This document shows positions 33,631-41,620 of a stretch of DNA of 64,000 bases, piece after piece. Position numbers and translations under genes: made by a program. Every line of letters begins with the position of its first letter. The first letter of the stretch is position 1. This DNA comes from Actinoallomurus iriomotensis (GTDB lineage: Bacteria; Actinomycetota; Actinomycetes; Streptosporangiales; Streptosporangiaceae): contig NZ_BSTJ01000008.1 in NCBI RefSeq assembly GCF_030269445.1, positions 186,001 through 250,000 of the forward strand. Direction: 5' to 3'. The notes beneath the pieces were generated by a model. That model was not told the DNA's origin. It saw only the letters and a program-made list of their open reading frames with translations, and did not search any database.

Positions 33631-33667
33631 CTCAAAGTCCCGCTGTTCCACGGATGCGAACTTTGAG
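33631..33667 (+). terminator. Hairpin after the HhH gene
   Basis: CTCAAAGT (33631-33638) pairs with ACTTTGAG (33660-33667), extended by CGC/GCG inside, 19 bases after the HhH stop. Position suggests a terminator, though the loop is large and no T-run follows. Confidence 0.45.
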
Positions 33668-33710
33668 ACCGGCCCCGAATCCCGCGTATTGTCGCCGGGC
33701 GGTAACCGTC

Positions 33711-33738
33711 TTGATGGGGGCACGCCAGACAATAGGTT
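33711..33738 (+). promoter_or_regulatory. Sigma-70-type promoter for the tandem AAA gene
   Basis: TTGATG (33711-33716), a 16-base spacer, and TAGGTT (33733-33738), the TAnnnT form common in actinobacterial HrdB promoters. The predicted start at about 33745 gives a 50-base leader. Arms TATTGTC (33687-33693) and GACAATA (33728-33734) form an inverted repeat overlapping the -10. Confidence 0.45.
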
Positions 33739-33794
33739 CTGCCATTACATGGTGAACCTGCGCTATACACGTCTGCAGGCGTGAGGGGAGGGCG

Positions 33795-36176
33795 ATGCGA
33801 CCGTTCGGCAGATCCCGATCGCACCCGCAGATCGCGCGCGATGTGTTCGAACGCGCACGCTGGCGTTATTTCCAGATTCAAGCGGGTGTGCGGCGGCTGA
33901 CGTTTCTCGTGCTGGTGGTCGGCGCGGCGGCGGTCGCCGTCGTCACCGGCTGGCCGCTGCTCACGACGGTCGTCTTCGCGGCCACGATCCTGCTCGTCAT
34001 CGACTTCACCCTACGCTCGCCCAGCGGCATGGCGACGGCGTTCGTCGTCATGTGCTGGCTGGCCGTGATCCTCCCGCTCAGCCGCCTCTACCCGCCCGGC
34101 GGCCACGAGGCCGTCTTCCTGGCCGCCCTCGCCCTCCCGACGGCCTTCCTCGCCCACCGCATTCGCGCGTACGCCCCGTGGCGTACGGCCCTGGCCGCCT
34201 TCGCCCTCGCCGGCATCGTGGCCGCCGCCCTCGCACACCCCTTCCCCCAGCTGAACGCCGCGCCCGCCTGGGCGACCGCGCTGGTCGTGCTGTGCTATCG
34301 CTGGTGGCAGGCGCGGCGCATCGTGCCGGCCGAGGCATACGACACCGGCTGGGCGCAGGAGGACTACCAGGAGCCGGAGGAGTACGCCCCTCCGGCGCAC
34401 GGGCGCGCCGTCGAGGAGGTCCCGCAGATCTCGGTGAACGAGGCGCTCGCCGAGCTGGAGGCCATGATCGGCCTGGAGCCGGTGAAGCGGCAGGTCCGCG
34501 CCATCGCGGCGTCGATCGAGGCGGCGCGGATGCGCGCGGAGGCCGGCTTCGCCGCCGAGAAGCCGATGCGGCACTTCGTGTTCGTCGGCCCGTCGGGCAC
34601 CGGCAAGACCACCGTGGCCCGCGTCGTCGCCAAGATCTTCTACGCCTTCGCACTGCTGCCGTCACCCGAGGTCGTCGAGGCACAACGCGCCGACCTCGTC
34701 GGCGAGTACCTGGGTGCCACCGCCATCAAGACCAACGAGCTGGTCGACCGGGCGCTCGGCGGCGTCCTGTTCATCGACGAGGCGTACGGCCTGGTGGGCG
34801 GCACGGACGGGCAACCCGACCGGTTCGGCAACGAGGCCGTGCAGACGCTGCTGAAACGGGCCGAGGACGACCGTGAGAACGTCGTGATCATCCTGGCCGG
34901 GTACGAGGAGGAGATGGACACGTTCCTGTCCTCCAACCCCGGCCTGGCCTCCCGGTTCGGCACGCGGGTGAGCTTCCCCCGGTACGACCCGCCCGAGCTG
35001 CTCCAGATCGCCGAATACCACGCCACGCTGCGCGGCGACCGCCTCGGCCCGGACGCGGCGCCCACCCTCTGGGCGCGGTTCGAGGAGGTCAGCCGGCGTG
35101 GCATCGTCGACGAGCTGGGCAACGGCCGCTTCGTCCGCTCCCTGATCGAGGGCGCGGCGCGGGCCCGCGACGTGCGGATCGTCGGCGGCGGCTGGCGGCA
35201 CGGGGCGCGGAGCGCCGAGAAGGCGCCCGAGCCGACGCCTGACGAGCTCGTCACGATCGGCGCCGCCGACATCGAGCTGGCGTTCGCCGAGGTGACCGAG
35301 CGCTATCGCGGTTACGCCGAGACGCCGACGCTGGAGGAGGCGCTCGCCGGCCTCGACGCGATGATCGGCCTCGAACCGGTGAAACGGCAGGTGCACGCCA
35401 TCACGGCCCAGCTGCGCGTGGCGCAGCTCCGGCAAGAACAGGGTCTGGCCACCCATCCGCCGATGCGCCACTTCGTCTTCGCCGGGCCGCCCGGCACCGG
35501 CAAGACCACGGTCGCCCGCGTCCTCGGCCGCATCTTCGCCGCGCTGGGCCTGCTCGCCCGGCCCGAGGTGGTCGAGGCGCAGCGCGCCGACCTGGTGGGG
35601 GAGCACCTGGGCTCGACGGCGCTGAAGACCAACAAGGTGATCGACTCGGCGCTGGGCGGCGTGCTGTTCATCGACGAGGCGTACTCCCTGGTCAACCCCG
35701 GGTACGCCGGAGGCGACGCGTTCGGCGTCGAGGCCGTGCAGACGCTGCTGAAGCGGGCCGAGGACGACCGTGACCGGCTGGTCGTCATCCTGGCCGGTTA
35801 CGACGCCGACATGGACCGGTTCCTGCGCTCCAACCCCGGCCTCGCCTCGCGGTTCTCCGAGCGCGTCGCGTTCCCCTCCTACACGCCCGACGAGCTGCTG
35901 GAGATCGCGGTGAGCCTGGCGGCCTCGGCCGGCGACTCGTGGGAGGAGGACGCGCTCGACGACCTCGCCGGCGTCTTCCAGCACGTACGCGGGCAGGGGC
36001 GCATCGACGAGCTGGGCAACGGCCGCTTCGTGCGCTCGCTGTACGAGAAGGCGTGCGGTTTCCGCGACCTGCGGATCGCCTCGCTCGGCTCGGACGCCAC
36101 GACCGCCGACCTCACCACGCTGACCGCCGAGGACGTCCGCTCGGCGTACGCCGAGTTCGCCCAGCGCCGCGCCTGA
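33795..36176 (+). CDS. Membrane-anchored protein with two tandem CbbX-type AAA+ ATPase domains
   Basis: A 793-residue protein. Residues 30-175 hold four or five hydrophobic helices (FLVLVVGAAAVAVVTGWPLL and others). AAA1 (about 215-500) has GPSGTGKTT near 265, VLFIDEAYGL and LSSNPGLASRF. AAA2 (about 515-790) has GPPGTGKTT near 565, VLFIDEAYSL and LRSNPGLASRF. Both domains carry ELEAMIGLEPVKRQV-type N-linkers and DELGNGRFVRSL, which are typical of CbbX/SpoVK and the C-terminal domain of EccA. All Walker and Arg-finger residues are present in both. The two domains are about 60 percent alike, pointing to internal duplication. No TPR domain or ESX gene is present, so it is not EccA. Client unknown. 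Confidence 0.85.
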   Translation: MRPFGRSRSHPQIARDVFERARWRYFQIQAGVRRLTFLVLVVGAAAVAVVTGWPLLTTVVFAATILLVIDFTLRSPSGMATAFVVMCWLAVILPLSRLYPPGGHEAVFLAALALPTAFLAHRIRAYAPWRTALAAFALAGIVAAALAHPFPQLNAAPAWATALVVLCYRWWQARRIVPAEAYDTGWAQEDYQEPEEYAPPAHGRAVEEVPQISVNEALAELEAMIGLEPVKRQVRAIAASIEAARMRAEAGFAAEKPMRHFVFVGPSGTGKTTVARVVAKIFYAFALLPSPEVVEAQRADLVGEYLGATAIKTNELVDRALGGVLFIDEAYGLVGGTDGQPDRFGNEAVQTLLKRAEDDRENVVIILAGYEEEMDTFLSSNPGLASRFGTRVSFPRYDPPELLQIAEYHATLRGDRLGPDAAPTLWARFEEVSRRGIVDELGNGRFVRSLIEGAARARDVRIVGGGWRHGARSAEKAPEPTPDELVTIGAADIELAFAEVTERYRGYAETPTLEEALAGLDAMIGLEPVKRQVHAITAQLRVAQLRQEQGLATHPPMRHFVFAGPPGTGKTTVARVLGRIFAALGLLARPEVVEAQRADLVGEHLGSTALKTNKVIDSALGGVLFIDEAYSLVNPGYAGGDAFGVEAVQTLLKRAEDDRDRLVVILAGYDADMDRFLRSNPGLASRFSERVAFPSYTPDELLEIAVSLAASAGDSWEEDALDDLAGVFQHVRGQGRIDELGNGRFVRSLYEKACGFRDLRIASLGSDATTADLTTLTAEDVRSAYAEFAQRRA

Positions 36177-36181
36177 CGGTC

Positions 36182-37021
36182 TCAGCGAAAGTCGCCGGCG
36201 TGGTCCTGCGCCCACTCGGCGAAGGTGCGTGCGGGACGGCCGGTGACCTCCTGGACGGTCGCCGAGGTCTCGGCCGGCTTGCCGTCGCGGGCCGCCCACA
36301 GGCGGAGGAAGGTCTCGACGCCGATCGGGGGGATGGTCCGGCTCAGCTCGGCCCGCGCCTCCTCGGCGGAGACCACGTCGAGGCGGACGTCCCGGCCGAT
36401 GGCGTCGCCGATGTGCTGGACCTGCCGCCGCAGGGTGAGCGACTCCGGCCCGTACACGGTGTAGGACTGCCCTTGGTGGCCGGGTTCGGTCAGCGCGGCC
36501 ACCGCGAGCGCGGCGAGATCCTTCTCATGGATCGGTGCTGTCTGCGCCTCCGGGTACGGGGTGCGGACGACGCCCTCGGTGCGGATCGACGTGCGCCACC
36601 ACCACAGGGTGTTCGTGGCGAACATCCCCGGGCGGATGAACGTCCAGTCGATGCCGGACCGTTCGATCGCCAGCTCCACGGTGCGGTGCGCCTGGGCGAT
36701 CGGGTTCCGCTCGGCGTCGTCGGCCACGATCGCCGCCGACGACAGCAGGACCAGATGCCGGACGCCCGCCGACCCGGCGGCCTCGACGAAGCCCTGAACG
36801 CCGTCCGGCTTGGCGTAGAGGAACACCTTCTCAGCGCCCTCCAGGGCGGCGGGCAGCGTCTCCGGACGCTCCAGGTCGGCGGCCACGACCTCCACGTGTG
36901 GCGAGAGGCCCGCCGCCTCGGGGGTGCGGCTCGTCGCCCGTACCCGCTCGCCCGCGGCGAGCAGGCCGTCGGCGACATGGCGGCCCACGTTCCCTCGGGC
37001 ACCGAAGACGACCGTGACCAC
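36182..37021 (-). CDS. NmrA-like NAD(P)-binding protein
   Basis: A 279-residue Rossmann protein beginning VTVVFGARGNVGRHVADGLL with the G-x-x-G-x-x-G loop, then RATSRTPEAAGL, VFLYAKPDGVQGFVEAAGSA and FIRPGMFATNTLWWW. This matches the NmrA/HSCARG-type atypical SDR group acting as redox sensors or quinone reductases. It lies 9 bases after a TetR gene on the same strand; the two form an operon presumably repressed by the TetR product. Confidence 0.85.
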   Translation of the reverse strand: MVTVVFGARGNVGRHVADGLLAAGERVRATSRTPEAAGLSPHVEVVAADLERPETLPAALEGAEKVFLYAKPDGVQGFVEAAGSAGVRHLVLLSSAAIVADDAERNPIAQAHRTVELAIERSGIDWTFIRPGMFATNTLWWWRTSIRTEGVVRTPYPEAQTAPIHEKDLAALAVAALTEPGHQGQSYTVYGPESLTLRRQVQHIGDAIGRDVRLDVVSAEEARAELSRTIPPIGVETFLRLWAARDGKPAETSATVQEVTGRPARTFAEWAQDHAGDFR

Positions 37022-37030
37022 TGAATCCTC

Positions 37031-37657
37031 CTAACCCTCGGCGGTGCCGAGGAGCTTGACCAGTTGCTCGTGGAGCCGGTGCCGGACGGATGGCGCCAGC
37101 GGGTCTTCGCCGAAGATGTCACGTACGAACTGCGGCATCGTGATCGGTGAGAGGACCACGGCGTACGCGACCAGGAGCGCGAAGGCGGGATCGATCTCAC
37201 CGGTGACCTCACCGGCCCGCTGCCGGCGGCGGATGCGCTCCAACGCCTTCGCCGTCGTGGACCGCCGGGCCTCCGCGAACCGCTCGTCCTCCTCGGCGTC
37301 GGTGAACGGGCGGTCGCCCAGCGCCTGCCAGATCACCAGCCGGGCCCAGTCGGGATGGTCGAGAATCGCGTCCAGGTACGCGGCGACCGATTCCTCGAAC
37401 GAGGCGTCCGGGGACACCATCGAGGACTCGGCCTGCTGCCGGCGGCGGCACAACTCAGTGAGCAGGCCCTGCTTGCCGCCGAAGTAGTACGAGATCAGCT
37501 GCTGGTTGACGCCCGCACGCGCGGCGATCCCGGCGGTGCGGGCGCCCGCGTACCCCTTGGCCCCGAACTCGGCCACGGCGGCGTCGAGGATCCGCTCCCG
37601 CGTCCGTTCGGCCGTCTTCCCGCGATCCTCCGGCGATGGCGCCCTTCGTGCCGACAT
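37031..37657 (-). CDS. TetR family transcriptional regulator
   Basis: A 208-residue regulator: TRERILDAAVAEFGAKGYAG, ARTAGIAARAGVNQQLISYY and FGGKQGLLTEL form the TetR N-terminal helix-turn-helix. The C-terminal ligand domain includes LVIWQALGDRPFTDAEEDER, of the TetR_C_7/CecR-like class. ATG 37657 begins the homologous region. Palindromes at 37682-37700 are likely its own operator, controlling itself and the co-transcribed NmrA-like gene. Confidence 0.88.
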   Translation of the reverse strand: MSARRAPSPEDRGKTAERTRERILDAAVAEFGAKGYAGARTAGIAARAGVNQQLISYYFGGKQGLLTELCRRRQQAESSMVSPDASFEESVAAYLDAILDHPDWARLVIWQALGDRPFTDAEEDERFAEARRSTTAKALERIRRRQRAGEVTGEIDPAFALLVAYAVVLSPITMPQFVRDIFGEDPLAPSVRHRLHEQLVKLLGTAEG

Positions 37658-37681
37658 GCGGGCGATGCTAATCAATCAATC

Positions 37682-37700
37682 AGTTGGATGACAACTGTCA
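37682..37700. promoter_or_regulatory. Overlapping palindromes upstream of the TetR gene
   Basis: AGTTG-N5-CAACT (37682-37696) and TGACA-AC-TGTCA (37689-37700) are both perfect. On the minus strand they overlap TTGACA, a consensus -35. A TGAT tandem repeat follows toward the start codon. Confidence 0.45.
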
Positions 37701-37837
37701 AGCAGATGGATGAGAGAGTGGTTTGTCCGACTAATGAGTCCTCTGGGAGGGTAGAGAACGCTCTGCCGGTTCTTCGTGATCCGGTGCCCGGGGCGGGTCG
37801 CCGCGGGGTGTCCGGATGGTGATCAAGGGGTGGTCAG

Positions 37838-38449
37838 GTGCTGCACGCCTTCGTCTACAACGACACAGCGATCCTGGTCCGGCACTGGTTCGAGGTGAGT
37901 CCCAAGGACAGTCATCTCGAGCACGGCGTACGGCTGGAGCTGCGGCTGCGTGAGCCGCAGCCGCTCCGCGGCAGCGAGTCCGCGGCGCAGCGGATCGTGG
38001 CCGACCGGCCGGTGTGGCGTGCCGACCTGTTCGACCGCGTCGACGGCACGCCGGGGGCGTTCGAGGCCGCGCACTTCCATCCCCGCTTCGACGGCGTCGA
38101 GCCGTGCGAGCGCAACTGGGCCGACGCCGTCAAGGCCACGCCGTGGGAGTGGCTGCACGGCGAGTTGTCCGACATCGGTGCCGTCGCCGAGCGGGCGGGC
38201 GTGCCGCTGGCGGACCCGGCCGCCGACGTCGAGCAGATCCGCGCCGACGCGCCGGAGATCGTCGCGGTGGCGCAGAGCCGCGCGGCGACCCAGTGCGGCT
38301 CGGCGCACCAGTGCTACGCCTGGACGCGGGACGCCGCGCCGCTCGTCCACCTCATGCTCGGCCAGCTGCGCCGGCCCGAACTGCTCGACCGTGAGCGTGC
38401 CGCCCCGTGGCTGGAGTCGCGACCGCAGGAGACCACGACCGCGTCCTGA
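37838..38449 (+). CDS. Hypothetical protein (203 residues)
   Basis: A GTG start with AAGGGG eight bases upstream. The product begins MLHAFVYNDTAILVRHWFEV and contains AAHFHPRFDGVEPCERNW, DAVKATPWEWLHGEL and AATQCGSAHQCYAWTRDAAP. The mix of His, Cys and Trp, and a conserved-looking sequence with full G/C third-position bias, indicates a real soluble protein. I do not recognise the family. It is flanked by a TetR-NmrA unit (divergent) and a convergent regulator; no operon. Confidence 0.7.
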   Translation: MLHAFVYNDTAILVRHWFEVSPKDSHLEHGVRLELRLREPQPLRGSESAAQRIVADRPVWRADLFDRVDGTPGAFEAAHFHPRFDGVEPCERNWADAVKATPWEWLHGELSDIGAVAERAGVPLADPAADVEQIRADAPEIVAVAQSRAATQCGSAHQCYAWTRDAAPLVHLMLGQLRRPELLDRERAAPWLESRPQETTTAS

Positions 38450-38536
38450 GGCCGGTCATCGGCGCGCCGCTCGTTCACCTCAGGTAGGGGGGCTGCTCGC
38501 TGGCCGGAGTCGCGGCCGTGGGAGCCCTGAAGGCGG

Positions 38537-39496
38537 TCACCTGGCGAGGAGGCGGGAGCCCAGCTCGCTGCGCGCGTACAGCACGACCCGGCCGACGCGT
38601 GCGCGGGTGACGAGTCCGGCGCCGTGCAGGACGCTCAGGTGCTGGGAGACCGCTCCGGGCGTGACCCCGAGCCGCTCGGCCAGGTCCAGCGTCGAGGCCG
38701 GCCGGTCCAGGCAGCCGAGCAGCGTCGCCTTGCGGCGGCCGATGAGCGCGACGATCGCCTCGCCGCCGGTCGGCCGCTCGGTCTCCCAGAGCGTCGCGAT
38801 GCCGCGTGCCGGGTAGGCGAGCGAGGGCGGCTCGTCCGCGCTGATCGGCGGCGCCGTGCTCCGGACGAACAGGCACGGCATCAGGCACAGCCCGCGGCCG
38901 GTGACGTCGACCCGGTAGTCGATCGCGGGCACGTCCAGGCGCAGCACGCCGGCCTCCCAGCGCACGGCCGGGTGCAGGTCGGCGAACAGCAGCCGGGCGC
39001 CGCCACGGGTGAACTGCCGGGCCCGGTAGAGCATGTCGGCCTCCAGCACTCCGCGCATGCGCGTCCAGTACGGGGCCAGCGCCGTCTCCCAGTACTCCCG
39101 GAGCAGGTCGGCGAGCCGGTCGCGGAGCCGCGCCGGCTCGTCCAGCCGGAGGATCGAGGGCACCGGACGGCCCGCGTGGGCGCGCCGGATGTCGGCGGCC
39201 ACCTTCTCCGGCGGCGTCCGGCGGACGATCTCGAGCTCGTCCTCGAAGTCCGGGACCGGGACCTCGGGCCGGGGCGTGAGGAAGTCCGGCACCCAGCGCC
39301 GTACGCCGACGAGCGAGGCCAGCGGCCGCATGTCGAGGTGGGCCACGTCCTTCTCGACCCGTCGCCACCAGGGCATCTGCAGCACGAAGTAGGTCGGCAG
39401 CAGCGGGGTGCGCAGGCTCATCACCGTCTCCATCAGGGGAGACACGGCGAACCGCATGCCGACGAGGTCCTCGACGTCCAGGTCCAGCTCGATCAT
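38537..39496 (-). CDS. ArsR-type winged-helix regulator with a large N-terminal domain (DUF5937-like)
   Basis: A 319-residue protein. Residues 1-240 are a conserved actinobacterial domain (FAVSPLMETVMSLRTPLLPT, VAADIRRAHAGRPVP, CLMPCLFVRSTAPPI). Residues 245-319 are an ArsR/HTH_20 winged helix: RRKATLLGCLDRPASTLDLA, ERLGVTPGAVSQHLSVLHGA, ARVGRVVLYARSELG. The ATG at 39496 overlaps the stop of the ADP-ribosylglycohydrolase gene (ATGA), so the two are coupled. Its target is unknown. Confidence 0.85.
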   Translation of the reverse strand: MIELDLDVEDLVGMRFAVSPLMETVMSLRTPLLPTYFVLQMPWWRRVEKDVAHLDMRPLASLVGVRRWVPDFLTPRPEVPVPDFEDELEIVRRTPPEKVAADIRRAHAGRPVPSILRLDEPARLRDRLADLLREYWETALAPYWTRMRGVLEADMLYRARQFTRGGARLLFADLHPAVRWEAGVLRLDVPAIDYRVDVTGRGLCLMPCLFVRSTAPPISADEPPSLAYPARGIATLWETERPTGGEAIVALIGRRKATLLGCLDRPASTLDLAERLGVTPGAVSQHLSVLHGAGLVTRARVGRVVLYARSELGSRLLAR

Positions 39497-40362
39497 CCCG
39501 GCTCGCCGGTGGGGAGCCACCCGGGCAGCGGCTCACGGGCGTCGCGCCAGGCGCGCGGCACCCCCTCCGCTCCGGTGCCGGCGGCCACGATGCCGCCCGT
39601 GATGGCGGCGGTCGTGTCGATGTCACCGCCGACGGCGACGCAGTCGCGTACGGCCCGTTCGTAGTCGCCGAGATGGCGCACGGCGGCCCAGACGCAGAAC
39701 GGCACGGTGTCCTGCGCCAGGACGCGGGCGCCGTTGCCGAGCTCGTACGCGGCCTCCTCCCGCGTGCGGTCCAGCAGACCGGCGGCCCGCCGTACGCCGT
39801 CGTGGACCAGGCCCGGCGGTGTGTGGGCGAGGACCGTCTCGATCAGTCCGGCGGCGTCGCCGCTCGCGGCACAGGAGGCGGCGACGGCCACCGCGACCGC
39901 GCCGGCCACACCCTCGGGGTGAGCGTGCGTGACGACGGCCGAGGCGGTGGCCTCCAGGGCGGCGCGCGCCGGGTCGCCGGGGTAGTACGCGCCGAGCGGC
40001 GCGACGCGCATCGCCGCGCCGTTGCCCATCGACCCGCGCCCGCCGAACTGCGCCGTCGTGGCGGACCGCCAGTGCTCGCCGTCGCGCAGCGCGCGGAGCA
40101 GGACGACGGTGCCGGGCCCGTAACCGCGGTAGGGGTCGTAGCGTTCGGCGAACGCCGCCGCGAGCGCGTCGCGCTCGACCTGCCCGTGGCGCCACAGGAC
40201 GTCGAGGAGGTTGCAGGCCATCTCGGTGTCGTCGGTCCAGGGCCAGGGCGGTGCCGGCAGCGCGGTCTCGTCGAGCAGCAGCGGCCGGTTCTCCGTGGCG
40301 AAGAACTGGGCCCCGAACGCGTCACCGACGGACAGCCCCACAAGCGAGTCGAACGCACTCAT
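39493..40362 (-). CDS. ADP-ribosylglycohydrolase family protein
   Basis: A 289-residue all-helical hydrolase: LVGLSVGDAFGAQFF, WTDDTEMACNLLDVLW (metal-binding Asp/Thr/Glu), RGSMGNGAAMRVAPLGAYY and VAVGGDIDTTAAITGGIVAA (second metal site). These are the DraG/ARH signatures. It would remove ADP-ribose from a protein, nucleic acid or metabolite. The start at 40362 follows GAAGGAGGGCTC of a leader repeat. The downstream ArsR-type gene overlaps by four bases. Confidence 0.9.
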   Translation of the reverse strand: MSAFDSLVGLSVGDAFGAQFFATENRPLLLDETALPAPPWPWTDDTEMACNLLDVLWRHGQVERDALAAAFAERYDPYRGYGPGTVVLLRALRDGEHWRSATTAQFGGRGSMGNGAAMRVAPLGAYYPGDPARAALEATASAVVTHAHPEGVAGAVAVAVAASCAASGDAAGLIETVLAHTPPGLVHDGVRRAAGLLDRTREEAAYELGNGARVLAQDTVPFCVWAAVRHLGDYERAVRDCVAVGGDIDTTAAITGGIVAAGTGAEGVPRAWRDAREPLPGWLPTGEPG

Positions 40363-40489
40363 GAGCCCTCCTTCGTCGGAGGAGTGATCAGGCACGCTGT
40401 GTTTCTGATTCGCTCGCTCATGAGTCCTCCTTCGTCGGAGGAGCGGCGAGGCGCGCCGTGCTCTCGATTCGCTCGCTCCGCTCGCTCAT
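40363..40489 (-). repeat. Two tandem stop-to-start leader repeats before the ADP-ribosylglycohydrolase gene
   Basis: On the minus strand units start at ATG 40489 (68 bases) and ATG 40421 (59 bases). Each begins ATGAGCGAGCG and ends CTCCGACGAAGGAGG plus three or four bases before the next ATG. The second unit is shorter because its GGAGCGAG segment is reduced. They follow the SnoaL-like gene by 21 bases. Confidence 0.85.
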
Positions 40490-40510
40490 GTCAGGAACGG
40501 TATCCGGGGG

Positions 40511-40924
40511 TCAGGTGTCCTGGCCGAGCTGGTGGCGGATGGCGTCGGAGTCGCGCAGGGCCCAGTGCTCGACGATGCGGCCGTTCCGTACGCGGACCAT
40601 GTCCATGCCGAGGACCTCGTAGCGTCGCCCGGAGGCGGTGTGCGTGCCGCGGGTGGTGTAGCGGTTGACCGAGGTGTCGCCGGCCACGACGTTCTGCTCG
40701 ATCGTCACCGAGACGTCGTGGAAGGCGCCGCCCCGGCCGAACCCCTCCCACTTGCGCCGCCAGGCCTCGATGCCGTGGTGGTCGCCGGAGGACCCGCCGC
40801 GGTGGTCGACCACGTCCGGGTCGATCAGCGCGAGCGCCTCGTCGAGCCGCCCGGCGAGGACCTCGTCGTACATCCCGACCACGCGCCGGTGGACCTCGCC
40901 CGGTCCGGGGGTGACATCCGTCAT
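40511..40924 (-). CDS. SnoaL-like / NTF2-fold protein
   Basis: A 137-residue single-domain protein: RRVVGMYDEVLAGRLDEALA, LIDPDVVDHRGGSSGDHHGI, EAWRRKWEGFG, RYTTRGTHTASGRRYEVLGM, VRVRNGRIVEHWALRD. This is the SnoaL_2 polyketide-cyclase-like fold, here a generic small-molecule-binding or isomerase protein. ATG 40924 has GAGGAGGAG upstream. It is divergent from a TetR gene and the intergenic region holds two operators, so repression by that TetR is likely. Confidence 0.85.
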   Translation of the reverse strand: MTDVTPGPGEVHRRVVGMYDEVLAGRLDEALALIDPDVVDHRGGSSGDHHGIEAWRRKWEGFGRGGAFHDVSVTIEQNVVAGDTSVNRYTTRGTHTASGRRYEVLGMDMVRVRNGRIVEHWALRDSDAIRHQLGQDT

Positions 40925-40954
40925 CGTTCTCCTCCTCGCGACAACACTGCGGAT

Positions 40955-40973
40955 AACCGGGGAACTCCCCGTT
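40955..40973. promoter_or_regulatory. TetR operator 1 (proximal to SnoaL-like gene)
   Basis: AACCGGGGA at 40955-40963 and TCCCCGTT at 40966-40973 (one base missing from a full match) form an imperfect copy of the operator at 40992-41013, 31 bases upstream of the SnoaL-like start. Confidence 0.6.
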
Positions 40974-40991
40974 TCGCTGCTCACGGTAAAT

Positions 40992-41013
40992 TAACCGGGG
41001 AGTACCCCGGTTA
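40992..41013. promoter_or_regulatory. TetR operator 2 (proximal to tetR)
   Basis: TAACCGGGG (40992-41000) and CCCCGGTTA (41005-41013), 9-bp perfect arms around AGTA, 14 bases before the TetR start. A shared dyad with operator 1 in a 102-base divergent gap is typical of TetR self-control. Confidence 0.7.
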
Positions 41014-41026
41014 GCAAGGGAGGGCC

Positions 41027-41608
41027 ATGCCGCCACGTCAGGCCGCCGAGCCGGGAGGCCGGCCGCGCCGGGCCGACGCCCGGCGCAACCACGACCTGCT
41101 GCTGGCCGCCGCCAAGGAGGTCTTCGCCGAACGGGGCGCCGGCGCGCCCCTGGACGAGGTCGCGCGCCGGGCCGGGGTCGGCAACGCCACGATGTACCGG
41201 CACTTCCCGACGCGCGAGGAACTCCTCATCGCCGTCTACTCCGATGAGGTGACGGAGCTGTGCGCGCGCGGCGAGGCGCTGCTGGCGGCGGACCCGCCGG
41301 GCGACGCGCTGTTCACCTGGCTGGAGGCGTTCGTGGCGCACGTCGCGACCAAGCGAGAGCTGGCGCTGGCCCTCACCGACGACCGCGCCGGCCGGCGCTC
41401 GGAGCTGTTCGACGGCTGGCACGAGTCGATGCGCACCACCGCCGAGGCCCTTCTGGACCGGGCGCGGCGGTCCGGGACGGTACGGCCCGGGGTGGACGCG
41501 GCCGACCTGCTGGCGCTCGCCAACGGCATCGCCCTGACCGGCACGGGAGACTCGCGGTCCCGCCGGCTGCTGGACCTGGTGCGCCGGGGCGCGACCCCGC
41601 CGTCGTAG
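41027..41608 (+). CDS. TetR family transcriptional regulator
   Basis: A 193-residue regulator: RRNHDLLLAAAKEVFAERGA, LDEVARRAGVGNATMYRHFP and REELLIAVYSDEV form the TetR helix-turn-helix, and the C-terminal part matches SbtR-like TetR_C. AGGGAGGG precedes the ATG. Two nearly identical palindromes lie between it and the divergent SnoaL-like gene. Confidence 0.9.
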   Translation: MPPRQAAEPGGRPRRADARRNHDLLLAAAKEVFAERGAGAPLDEVARRAGVGNATMYRHFPTREELLIAVYSDEVTELCARGEALLAADPPGDALFTWLEAFVAHVATKRELALALTDDRAGRRSELFDGWHESMRTTAEALLDRARRSGTVRPGVDAADLLALANGIALTGTGDSRSRRLLDLVRRGATPPS

Positions 41609-41620
41609 CCCGGCGCAGGG

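Noticed and set aside
33795-36176. Reading the tandem AAA protein as EccA of a type VII (ESX) secretion system
   Set aside because: EccA has an N-terminal TPR domain and a single AAA domain, and no ESX genes (WXG100, EccB-D) are near.
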